DNA from: Phaeoceros laevis
Lineage: Eukaryota; Anthocerotophyta; Anthocerotopsida; Notothyladales
DNA length: 25,259 nt
Assembly: GCA_049999765.1 (NCBI GenBank)
Contig: JBNGIQ010007061.1
Location: 1-25,259 of the forward strand
Direction: 5' to 3'
The notes under the pieces are model-generated. The model did no database searches, was not told the DNA's origin, and saw only the letters and a list, made by a program, of their open reading frames with translations. A program made the position numbers and the translations under genes. Numbering within the stretch: position 1 is the first letter of the stretch; every line of letters starts with the position of its first letter. This document shows positions 10,201 through 19,001 of the stretch, piece by piece.

Positions 10201-10342
10201 ACTTGTCGGGTCGGAGAAAGCGCTCCTGGGGCAGCCGAGCTGACCGAGGAGTCGCAAGCATCACAAATTTGCAGGGAGGCGACGAATTTCGGCAAGGAGC
10301 TCCCTGCGGTGGAGGATGCTGAGGGAGCCAGCTGAACGCCAT
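7203..10342 (-). CDS. SS2: Starch synthase II, plastid, glycosyltransferase family 5 (8 exons)
   Basis: Exons: 10342-10037, 9901-9391, 9247-9183, 9068-8991, 8858-8748, 8657-8613, 8491-8318 and 8159-7203. They join in phase to 748 aa. The enzyme transfers glucose from ADP-glucose to the non-reducing ends of amylopectin chains in the plastid. An N-terminal transit-like segment (MAFSWLPQ...) comes first, then a short coiled coil ([24 protein letters not shown]) usual for SS2, then a Pro/Ser-rich linker. The GT5 catalytic domain starts at [20 protein letters not shown]; the KTGGL ADP-glucose loop is split by an intron. It continues through [52 protein letters not shown] and the VGGL loop to the usual AAKFQW end. 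The GRGPLSDF and DGYQNYS regions are SS2-like rather than SS1, SS3 or GBSS. The 90-nt intron at 8658-8747 is stop-free in frame. Confidence 0.95.
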
Positions 10343-10633
10343 TCTCGAAACCAGGATCCGGATAAAGGCCTCCACACACACAGCGTCGGAGGGGTAAGTG
10401 AGCCTCGGAGTGCCCCGGCCCCCAGAGCATTAAACGGAACACATTAGATTTTAACTGAAATAGGGTGTCCACTACTCTGTGACAGATATCTCTCGCCTTG
10501 AAGGATGAACGACAAGAACGACAAAGAGTGGTCCTGGCGGAGCAATCATTAGCCAGCTGAGATGTGAAGTCTAGGGTGCGTCCGGCTGGACGCGTCCTCT
10601 TTGGGAGCTTCAGAAAATTACACCAAATTAGAC
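10343..10633. promoter_or_regulatory. Divergent promoter region between SS2 and the PPR gene
   Basis: The start codons of SS2 (10342, minus) and of the PPR gene (10634, plus) are only 291 bp apart and point away from each other. Both promoters and 5' UTRs must overlap here or extend into the neighbouring gene. No convincing TATA box is visible on either strand. On the plus strand a 15-codon upstream ORF (10505-10552) and a two-codon ATG-TGA (10562-10567) precede the PPR ATG; they could lower its translation if they lie in the transcript. Confidence 0.5.
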
Positions 10634-13555
10634 ATGGCGTTGGCTCTGCCAAATTTGGTGCTTCTTCATTGGGGCCTGCAACAGAGTTATTGGATTGCTC
10701 TGGAGTCAAGCTCTGCACTGTCAAACGTGCGGAATATGGTAGGAGTCGAGTGGATGTATGGTGGAAATGTGCTCGGCAGCTGCCCACCAGCCAAGCAAGT
10801 TAGTCTGAGGCAGTCTGAGAGGCGCGCAGTTTCTGAGGGAGGCCAGTGTGATCGTGATGAGACGACGCAGGAAGAGCGATTGGAGCTATTGTGGGAAGAG
10901 TTCTTTTTGGACCCCAGGGAGTGGTGGGACAACAGGCCGGGCAAGAAGAGTCCCCGCTACCCTGACTTCAGGCACAAAACGTCTAGGAAGGCTCTGTGGT
11001 TAAAGAATCGCTACAAACCTTCTTGGGTGGATAAGAAGCTCGCTGCGTGGGATGCTAGGAGAAGAGAGCCTCCTGGGTCTACATCTACCTCGATTTCTGG
11101 AACTGATACTAGTTCTTGCAGTGAAGGGGCTTTAGAGGTTAAAGCCTTGACCAGAAGTTTCGAGGATGAAGATCTAATTAAAGCTGTCGAAGCAGTGGAA
11201 CTCTTGGTTCAGCAAGGTTGTTCTGTTGGCAAAGCTTGCTTTTATCGTCTTGTGAAGAGGTGTATCGCTGAGAAGAATCTGAGTCTGGGCTCACGTGTTC
11301 ATGTTCTCACTGTACAAGGTGGGTGCGAGTCGGACACATTTCGGGCCAACCACATTATCCGGATGTATGCTTCTCTTGGCAGGTTGGACGAGGCAACCGA
11401 GGTCTTCACCAAGGTGCCTGCACCAGACACCTTCATGTGGTTTTCTATAATCTCTGCACATGCCGACCATGGACAGACCACACAGGCTATCAACTTCTAT
11501 CGACAGATGTGCAAGTCGACTGTGCAGCCTAACAGCTACGTCTTTGTGGCAGTTCTGAAGGCATGTGCCACCTCAGCGGACTTGGTCACAGGCAAGGAGG
11601 TTCATGATCATGTATCGAGGACTGGGGTTGCACGCGAGGAAGTGTTTGTTGCAAACGCTCTCGTAGACATGTATGCTAAATGCGGGAGCTTGGAACAGGC
11701 TCGTGAAGTGTTTGATAAGTTACCCACAAGAGATGTGGTGACATGGAATACTATGATTGGAGGGTATGCCCAGCGTGGGCTTGGTCAAGAAGCGCTTGCT
11801 ATGTACACTACTATGCAGCAGGATGGAAAAATTGCCCCGGATCAGGTCACATTTGTTTGCCTTTTACAAGCATGTGCCAGTGTCAGTGCTTTTCATCGGG
11901 GGAAGGAGCTCCATGCAGAGATACAGCAAAGGGGACTGGAATTTGATGTGATGGTAGGCAGCTCCCTGGTGGACATGTATGGAAAATGTGGAAGCTTACT
12001 GGATGCTGAGAAGGTGTTTGAAAGCTTGCCAACAAAAAATGTGGTGACTTGGACTGCTATGATCGCAGGGTATGCTCAACATAGGCTTGGTCGCAAAGCC
12101 CTTGCACTTTATGCAAGCATGCAAGATGAGGGCATCAGTCCAGCTGATCACACATTTGTCAGCCTCCTAAAAGCATGCGCTAGCCTTGGAGATTTAGTCG
12201 AAGGCAGAGAGCTTCATAAACGGATTCAAGATAGAGGACTAGAAGCTAATTTGTTTGTCGCTAATGGAGTTGTGGACATGTATGCAAAATGCAGGAGTTT
12301 GGAGGATGCTCGTATTGTATTTGACAGATTGCCCACAAAAGATGTGGTAACATGGAACGTTATGCTCACAGGATATGTGCAGCAGGGTCTCAGTCAAGAG
12401 GTCCTCGCTCTCTATGCAAGCATGCAAGAGGGTACCACATCAGCCAATAATGTCACATTTGTGTGTCTCCTTCAAGCTTGTGCCAGCGCTGGAGCTTTGC
12501 ATCAGGGTAAGCAGCTGCACGCACAGATTCAACATAAAGGATTGGAAGCTGATGTGGTGGTTGGTAACTGCCTGGTGAACATGTATGCAAAATGCGGGAG
12601 CTTGGAGGATGCTCGCAGAGTGTTTGACACTTTGCCCACAAGGAATGTAGTGACATGGAATGCTCTGCTTAATGGTTATGCAGAGCATAGCAATGATGAG
12701 ATGGCGACAAACTGTTTTGAGAAGATGTGCCAGCAAGGTGTTGCACCTGATAATACTACATTTATTTCTCTTCTTGTGGCATGCAGCCATGCTGGTCTTG
12801 TGCGTGAGGGCCAGCGGTATTTTGATTTGATGGTGGACCACGGCATTGTACCCACTGTCAATCACTACAACTGTATGGTTGATGTTCTTGGCCGGTCAGG
12901 CCATCTTGATAGGGCCGAAGATCTATTGCGAACTATGCCATATGAGAATGATCTTGTTGGGTGGACATCGCTCCTGACTGCCTGCAAAAGCCACGGCGAC
13001 ATAGAGCGTGGTGAGAGATGCTTTGACCGTCTAACTGCGATGCAACCCAGAAATGCAGCGCCATATGTTCTCCTGGGTAACATTTATGCAAACGCCAGCA
13101 GGTGGAGGGATGTTGATAGGATGGAGAGCTTGAGGAAGTCTGCAGGTGCCGAGAAAAAACCTGCCAAGGCATGCATTGAACTGAGGAACAAGTTGCACGA
13201 GTTCACAGTAGGTGAAGTGAGGTCCGATATTTCATCTAAGGTCAGAAGTATGAACTCGAGGTTGAAGCAGGGAGGCCATATACCCCAAACGCAGTTGGTG
13301 CTTAAGACCGTGTCTCAGCAGGCCAAGGAAAATGCCTTGTGCGGACATGCTGAGAAACTGGCCCTTGCATATGGTCTCCTGAACACCCCAGATGGCACAA
13401 CTTTGTTAGTCACCAAAAATCTTAGAATGTGCAATGACTGCCACAGTGGCACCAAGCTAATGTCAAGCCTCGAGAAACGAGAGATAATCGTTAGAGATGC
13501 ACACCGTGTACACCGTTTCCTTGATGGGTCTTGTTCATGTGGCGATCGGCACTAA
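10634..13555 (+). CDS. PLS-class PPR protein with E domains and DYW-like deaminase domain, N-terminal PDF-like motif
   Basis: An intron-free gene of 973 aa from the first ATG; the frame opens a little earlier without ATG. Residues about 81-140 hold WEEFF-x3-REWWDNR-x9-YPDFRHK-x5-LWL-x6-PSWV, which resembles the PDF motif of plant organellar single-strand-DNA-binding (OSB) proteins. From about 190 to 830 runs an array of PPR motifs in P-L-S order (VVTWNTMIGGYAQ, VTFVCLLQACAS, VDMYAKCGSLEDA units). E/E+ motifs follow, then a DYW domain with HAE-x25-CNDC and the second zinc site HRVH-x5-CSC. The protein ends GDRH rather than GDYW, and the PG box reads KKPAKACIEL. Such proteins bind organellar transcripts and edit C to U. 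Target and organelle cannot be read from the sequence. Strong head-to-head pairing with SS2. Confidence 0.93.
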   Translation: MALALPNLVLLHWGLQQSYWIALESSSALSNVRNMVGVEWMYGGNVLGSCPPAKQVSLRQSERRAVSEGGQCDRDETTQEERLELLWEEFFLDPREWWDNRPGKKSPRYPDFRHKTSRKALWLKNRYKPSWVDKKLAAWDARRREPPGSTSTSISGTDTSSCSEGALEVKALTRSFEDEDLIKAVEAVELLVQQGCSVGKACFYRLVKRCIAEKNLSLGSRVHVLTVQGGCESDTFRANHIIRMYASLGRLDEATEVFTKVPAPDTFMWFSIISAHADHGQTTQAINFYRQMCKSTVQPNSYVFVAVLKACATSADLVTGKEVHDHVSRTGVAREEVFVANALVDMYAKCGSLEQAREVFDKLPTRDVVTWNTMIGGYAQRGLGQEALAMYTTMQQDGKIAPDQVTFVCLLQACASVSAFHRGKELHAEIQQRGLEFDVMVGSSLVDMYGKCGSLLDAEKVFESLPTKNVVTWTAMIAGYAQHRLGRKALALYASMQDEGISPADHTFVSLLKACASLGDLVEGRELHKRIQDRGLEANLFVANGVVDMYAKCRSLEDARIVFDRLPTKDVVTWNVMLTGYVQQGLSQEVLALYASMQEGTTSANNVTFVCLLQACASAGALHQGKQLHAQIQHKGLEADVVVGNCLVNMYAKCGSLEDARRVFDTLPTRNVVTWNALLNGYAEHSNDEMATNCFEKMCQQGVAPDNTTFISLLVACSHAGLVREGQRYFDLMVDHGIVPTVNHYNCMVDVLGRSGHLDRAEDLLRTMPYENDLVGWTSLLTACKSHGDIERGERCFDRLTAMQPRNAAPYVLLGNIYANASRWRDVDRMESLRKSAGAEKKPAKACIELRNKLHEFTVGEVRSDISSKVRSMNSRLKQGGHIPQTQLVLKTVSQQAKENALCGHAEKLALAYGLLNTPDGTTLLVTKNLRMCNDCHSGTKLMSSLEKREIIVRDAHRVHRFLDGSCSCGDRH

Positions 13556-14390
13556 CAGTTAGTGAATCATTCGGTGGATGTGGGCAAGTCGGCCCTCAGC
13601 ACGAGTGTCCTGTCCTGTAAACGATGGGTCTCAGACTTCTCTGTTCCTAGTTTTAGGCCTCTTGGGTGTTAACTGCAAGCAACCCAGCGTGTAGATCGTA
13701 CGTATCCACAGAGTTTCTTGGAAATGGGTTGCCATTCCCAAATAGTATCGCTCACCAATGAGCATCGCCACCGAACAGGACCGATTCGACAGAATGGAAT
13801 GGATGCATGACCTCTCACTCTCTGTATCATCGAAAATCATTCTCAGCTGTTTGCGGCCGTAATGGACATATTTAATGCACATCGCAATAATCCAATGGTG
13901 GGAACTACGTGGGACAGTGATCGATTGACCTCGGCACGAGACGATGATCAACATGTCCCTGGTCTAGCTTACATTGAGCCGAGCCCAAGTACGCAGTTAC
14001 AAAGGCAAAGCAGCTCTACCCTCATGGTATCTTTTCAATCTTGCAAATGAGACAGATCAACACTTCTTCCTTCGGAAGAGTTTTAGGCTGGGATGGTGAA
14101 GCACGGATTTACGATTACTATACCTCCAGATTCGTTGTTAGTGCAGAAGTTTCGCCTCTGGCAGCTGGTTTTCACGCAGTGGTTGCAGGATGATACCTGA
14201 GCCAGAGCCAGAAGTATTTTCTGATGAGTGTGACATACTCGAATATCAGTAGGCTCCTACTTCAGCTCAGACAATCTCAACGTTGAACAATAATAGCATC
14301 CGTCAACTGGTGTGTTTGGGGGTTGCTAGGACTTGAAGCCGAAAAAAATGCTTGCTTAGGCCCTGGCTCATCTGTCATCCTTCTTCTCAA
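13556..14390. other. Intergenic between convergent PPR and HISN3 genes
   Basis: This stretch should contain both 3' UTRs, since the PPR gene (plus) and HISN3 (minus) converge. Short ORFs on either strand (13631-13954 minus, 13862-14050 plus) have no recognisable motifs. No repeat, tRNA or transposon end was found by eye. Confidence 0.4.
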
Positions 14391-15344
14391 TCATGCAGTT
14401 CGAGCTGATTTTGCAGCCATTTGCTGCTCCTGCTGCTGCTGCCGGTGCCATTCAACAACTTCCTCGTAAGACAACTTCCCGCCGAAGATATCAAGAGCAC
14501 TGCCGACGGTGACATCCACCCTGCCACCACCTACAACCCTAATATGATCCAGATCTGCCAGGGTCGATGCACCACCAGCGTAGGTCACGGGAATTGGTGA
14601 CCACTTTCCCAAGAGCTCCACAAGCTCGTCATCTATCCCCAGCTTCTTCCCCTCCACATCCACTCCATGAACCAGAAACTCATCTGCAGAGCGAGCGAGC
14701 TCCCCCAGGGACTGCTCACTCAAAACAAACTCACTGTATCGCTGCCACCGGTCGGTCACGACGACGTAACGGCCATCCTTCTTCCTGCAACTCAAGTCCA
14801 GCACAAGCCTCTGTCTGCCAACGGCTGATACCAATCCAGCCAGCCTCTCTGCGTCCATTCTACCTTCTCGAAACACGTACGAGGTAACAATCACATGGCT
14901 GGCTCCAGCGTCCAGGTACAAGCTGGCGTTCTCGGGAGTGATCCCCCCACCGATGTGCAAGCCCCCACGGAAAGCACCCAGCGCCTCCAGCGCTGCTCCG
15001 TGGCTGGCGTGATCTGCTCCCAGCATGATAACGTGCCCGCCATTCAACCCGTCCCTCCTGTACAGATCCGCGAACTCCCCAGCAGACTTTTCTGACTCGA
15101 AATTCGTCACCAGGGCGGGAGCATCTGCAGCCTCGGAGTCGGGCAAGTCACGTAGGGTTGATCCCACAATCTGCTTCACCTTGCCCTTGTGAATGTCGAT
15201 GCAAGGCCGAAACCTGACACTGCCGCTTGTAGACACACAACGAGTTTGCGGTAGCCTTGCCGTCCTCATTCCACATGATTGCCATTGTGGGCTACGGGTG
15301 TTCCTCCACCATCGCCAAGATGCTCCCAGCCTTGCAACCTCCAT
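14391..15344 (-). CDS. HISN3: Phosphoribosylformimino-5-aminoimidazole carboxamide ribotide isomerase (HisA type), plastid
   Basis: Single-exon gene of 317 aa. The enzyme performs the fourth step of histidine synthesis, opening the ribose ring of ProFAR by an Amadori rearrangement, in the plastid. It is a (beta/alpha)8 barrel of the eukaryotic HisA form. The strand-1 motif [17 protein letters not shown] carries the catalytic Asp. Then come [25 protein letters not shown], the phosphate-binding [34 protein letters not shown] (second catalytic Asp region), [25 protein letters not shown] and [14 protein letters not shown]. About 45 basic residues rich in Ser, Arg and Trp precede the barrel and fit a transit peptide. 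The ATG at 15344 gives the longest form; a second in-frame ATG at 15269 (MRTARLPQ) is an alternative start. A Gln-rich tail ends the protein. Confidence 0.95.
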   Translation of the reverse strand: MEVARLGASWRWWRNTRSPQWQSCGMRTARLPQTRCVSTSGSVRFRPCIDIHKGKVKQIVGSTLRDLPDSEAADAPALVTNFESEKSAGEFADLYRRDGLNGGHVIMLGADHASHGAALEALGAFRGGLHIGGGITPENASLYLDAGASHVIVTSYVFREGRMDAERLAGLVSAVGRQRLVLDLSCRKKDGRYVVVTDRWQRYSEFVLSEQSLGELARSADEFLVHGVDVEGKKLGIDDELVELLGKWSPIPVTYAGGASTLADLDHIRVVGGGRVDVTVGSALDIFGGKLSYEEVVEWHRQQQQEQQMAAKSARTA

Positions 15345-15872
15345 GCTGCCGAAAAGACCTCACACCTTAATTTGAACATCGAAATCCCCAATACAAAAGG
15401 TCTCGGAGTTGACGAAGTACCAATAACATGTCCGGTTGCAAACCTTGGGAAGTGTGATAGCGTACTGGTGGAACCATTCCTTGAAGAAGAAGAAGAAACT
15501 TTACTACGTGCTTGATGGTTCCAACAGGGCCACACGTTTGTGATTGAAACATGTGCCCCAAAAAAGTAGGCAGGGTAGTATACACCACAAAATGCTCTCA
15601 ACACTAAGTGTCCTGGAGACGTCAGGCTAAAACACTCGGGAGGTCTGCTGTTCCATATTCCCAACTTTCACGGCATCTGCTCTGGTTCATGGATTGGGTC
15701 CTCCGTCGGCCACGGTCTTCGTGGTTTGCACGGACTTGGCTATATATACAGAGCAGAGCAATTCAGAACTCTCTGGAACCTGGAAATGGCAGGCTCAAAC
15801 CAGGGTCGTAACCCAGGTCTAGCTGGCCATCTAAAGAATGATGAATACAACACCTAGCGATGGAGAGGCGAA
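15345..15872. other. Intergenic: HISN3 upstream region and PGK 3' side
   Basis: It holds the HISN3 promoter and 5' UTR and the PGK 3' UTR, both on the minus strand. TATATATA at 15741-15748 could be a TATA box for HISN3 (reading leftward, about 400 bp before its ATG), but this is weak. A short GAA repeat lies near 15485-15497. No coding region recognised. Confidence 0.35.
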
Positions 15873-17978
15873 TTAAACTGCAACAGGTGTCAGAGCCTCG
15901 TCAAGGGCAGCCACCCCAGGAAGGACTTTGCCTTCCAAAAGCTCCAAACTGGCGCCGCCGCCGGTTGAGATGTGGCTCATCTTGTCGGCCACACCAACCT
16001 TCTCCACCGCAGCAACAGAGTCCCCACCGCCAATGATGGTAGTCACACCTTGGCCGCTCAGTTCTGCAAGCTTGTGTGCAATTGCCTGCGACCAGCCAGG
16101 CAGTTTTTGAATAAACTCGCGCCAGAAAACAGACAAGAAAATGACAAGAACTACGCTGGGCAGAAGCACAGCCCTCTTTCTCACCTCCGTTCCAGCAGCG
16201 AATTTCTCGAATTCGAAAACTCCCATCGGACCATTCCAAATTACGGTCTTGGTCTTGTCCAAGGCATCGCTGAAAGTTTTGATAGAATCAGGGCCAATAT
16301 CGAGACCTAGCCAGCCGTCGGGGATCTCCGTGTATGGGACAATCTAGACAACAGGGAAGCCAACAGTTCAGTCCTAACACAACAAATTTCACAACCTTGG
16401 CAAGGCGTCGACACACGATTACACACCTTACTGTTCGCGTCAGGGGAGAACTTGTCGGCAATGACTATGTCCGTTGGTAGAAGGAGAGAAACACCCTTTG
16501 CCTTAGCCTTCTCAATCAAGCTGGTTGCAAGGTCCAGCTTGTCCTCCTCAACAAGGGAGGAACCAACAGATATGCCTTGCGCCTTGTAGAAGGTGAAGAT
16601 CATTCCACCACCCAGCAAAAGGTAGTCAACCTTCTCCAGAAGAGACTCGATGACTCCAATCTTCGAGGACACCTTGGATCCTCCCACAATGGCAGCGAAG
16701 GGCTTCTTTGGGTTCGACACTGCACCATCGAGGTAGTCCAGTTCCTGCAAAAGTAGCCAGAGGTTCCAACATGTTGAAGGATAAAAACAACTAACTCAGA
16801 TTGAACATAGAGAACGATGAATTCCACAGAGGATCCCTACCTTCTGCAAGAGGAAGCCAGCAACTGATGGTCTCAAGAACTTGGTGACGCCTTCAGTGGA
16901 AGCATGTGCCCTGTGAGCGGTTCCAAACGCGTCATTCACATAGAGGTCGGCAATGGAAGCCAATTTCTTGGCATGCTCAGGATCGTTCTTCTCTTCTTCC
17001 TTGTAGAACCGTACGTTCTCGAGAACAAGAACACTGCCGTCGGGCAAGGCAGCAACTTTGGCCTCCACATCTGGACCGATGGAATCATCTGCCTTCTCAA
17101 CCTATGGACCAACCAAGCATGCCATCAGCTCAGAAAACTAAGAAAGATATGTGCGGATACATAAAGGTGAATGAGACTCTAGAACCCACTTACAGTGATC
17201 CCGAGCAATTCTGACAACCTTGGGATGAGGGGAGTCAGGCGGTACTTGTCTGTCACCCCCTTGGGACGACCCTGCACTCCAGCAAGCCACATTGCGTCAG
17301 CGTCGTCCAGACAGAATGACCAAAAACTCAAAGCATTCTAACGTGGAATGCCGAAGCTTACCAGATGGCTAGTAAGAATGACCTTGGCGCCATTGCCAAT
17401 AAGGTACTTGATGGTGGGGATTGCAGCACGAATCCGGGTATCATCAGTGATCTTCAAGTTCTCATCCAAGGGTACGTTCAGGTCGGCCCTCACAAACACA
17501 CGCTTCCCCTTGAGATCTGCCTCCTTCAAGTCTCCCACACTCTTCTTGGCCATGCACACCACGGCACGGTGACCGCTCCCGGAGGCCCTCCCAACCTGCA
17601 CACACAATTCTCAGGTTCCTCACAACAGATCAGCGTAGGCAGTGGCCAATTGCTCCAGCTCAACAACCAGCCAGGCACACCTCCGCAGCCCAAAACACAA
17701 TCCTTCAGGTCGCCGGAAATTCCGCCAAGACCGCATCAATGAACCTTCACCTGCGCAGCAATGGCTGACAGCAGATCATGCTCCACTCCGAAGACGTTGC
17801 TGAACTTCTTCACGTCCTTGCGGGCTGCCAGCAGGCCGCTGAAGCTTTGCAGCTTGGCTCCGGAGGCCCGGACCGCTACTCGGGTAGTGGAGGCTCTGGC
17901 ATTGCCGCTGCATCCGGCCACGGATGGGGCCAGAATCTTGGAGGTGGCTCCGCTCAAGGTAGCTGTGGCCGCGGCCAT
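15873..17978 (-). CDS. PGK: Phosphoglycerate kinase, plastid (7 exons)
   Basis: Exons: 17978-17751, 17595-17362, 17271-17194, 17101-16841, 16744-16427, 16343-16185 and 16085-15873; every junction is phase 0, giving 496 aa. The enzyme interconverts 3-phosphoglycerate plus ATP with 1,3-bisphosphoglycerate, in the Calvin cycle and plastid glycolysis. About 85 N-terminal residues rich in Ala, Ser, Thr and Val ([10 protein letters not shown]...) form the transit peptide, and the mature part begins near AKKSVGDL. Hallmarks: [14 protein letters not shown] (3-PG site), ILTSHLGRPKG, LLENVRF-type [65 protein letters not shown] and the nucleotide loop TIIGGGDS. No key residue is missing. The last intron (16086-16184, 99 nt) is in frame and has no stop; a retained form would add 33 mostly hydrophobic residues. 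Confidence 0.96.
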
Positions 17979-18364
17979 GGCTGCAATGCAACGACACAAT
18001 TGCAGCACAGCAACCTGGGAGCTCAAGTGCGGGAAGCCCTTTGTCTCGCCTCGCTCTGATGAAATGGCATCCGAACGCTAACCGCAGCTCAGGTATGTGG
18101 CTGCTGCCAGTGGTGAAACACTAACTGGAAAATAGAAAGCTGGAAGATGCGGGACCCGCCCTGGTGCCCGAACCAGTGGATATGGCTGCATTTGCGATGT
18201 GCGGTAGGTGGTCCAAGACTCCAAGCCTCATCCGGCCCAAAGTATTCCCGTACAGTGACTACAGTTTACTTTTATTTCAAAGGAGATTAATCTATCATCT
18301 ACCAATTTTTCAAATTTATCGACTGATTTTGACATTTTATACATGAATAGTAGTAGAGTCAGCG
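17979..18364. other. PGK upstream region up to the LTR
   Basis: The PGK promoter and 5' UTR (minus strand) must lie in these 386 bp unless they extend into the retrotransposon. The right half (about 18240-18350) is AT-rich. I recognise no further gene or repeat. Confidence 0.4.
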
Positions 18365-18840
18365 TGACATCTTGTGGCATGGCGGATTCACGGGTGGGTT
18401 TTTAGGGCTCGAGTCAGTAATACCGGGCCGGGTTTTCTAATAAAGCCTGAAGTCGCCCTGTTTGTATAGCGGGCCGGGCTGTAGATAGAGACACAAATAA
18501 CCCGTTGTGGTGGTTTTTCTGTAACTTTCCGAGCTGAGGTTATCGGCGGGAAGGGGGAAAACAAACATTCACTTTGTCTTGGGGAAACGGAAGCGTTGCT
18601 CTGGAGCGCGATTCATGATTTGATCGTAATCGTTCTTGGATCTGAGATCGCTGCACAATTTGGTACGGTAGGGATCGTATTTCGGAGATCCTGCGTCGGA
18701 CGGAGGATGAAATACGCTCTGGTACATCGGGAATTGTAGCCGTCACTCAAGCCTTTGTCTGTGCTATGCCTTCTGTTGAGTGTTGCTGACACGCGAGAGT
18801 TAGCGAGAAGAGTTTAGGGAGCGATTTCTCGCACGCTCCA
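18365..18840 (+). repeat. 5' long terminal repeat (left boundary uncertain)
   Basis: The right end is set by the primer-binding site: CTCCA ends at 18840, followed by a six-base spacer. The left end is a guess; TG dinucleotides at 18365 (TGACATC...) and 18373 (TGTGGCATGG) are both possible, giving about 470 bp. A GGGCCGGG motif occurs twice (near 18423 and 18470), and AATAAAG near 18440 could act in polyadenylation. Without the 3' LTR the left border cannot be proven. Confidence 0.45.
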
Positions 18841-18846
18841 TAATTT

Positions 18847-18858
18847 TGGTATCAGAGC
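18847..18858 (+). other. Primer-binding site, initiator methionine tRNA
   Basis: TGGTATCAGAGC is the complement of the 3' end of plant initiator tRNA-Met, the usual primer of Ty3/Gypsy and Copia elements. It sits six bases after the proposed LTR end and confirms plus-strand orientation. Confidence 0.9.
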
Positions 18859-19001
18859 CGAGTTTCAGATCTGGCGATCTGGCTGACGCTGAGTTGTGCG
18901 GAAGCTGCAAATTGGAGTGAAGGCAGGTTAAATTCGGAAGTCGGATCCTGAGTGTCGGACGGCGTGGAGGCTTCGATTTAATGCGATGACAGCTTGCATT
19001 C

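Noticed and set aside
10601-10633. PPR start at 10601
   Set aside because: That codon is TTG; the first ATG is 10634, followed by a plausible targeting sequence.
12440-12865. 141-codon minus-strand ORF
   Set aside because: It is antisense to the PPR repeats and simply reflects their repeated codons.
15266-15664. 132-codon minus-strand ORF upstream of HISN3
   Set aside because: It is in a different frame from HISN3, lacks any motif and overlaps the HISN3 start; treated as 5' leader sequence.
17979-18026. Longer PGK N-terminus beginning at 18026
   Set aside because: The codon at 18026 is TTG, not ATG; the first in-frame ATG is 17978 and starts a typical transit peptide.
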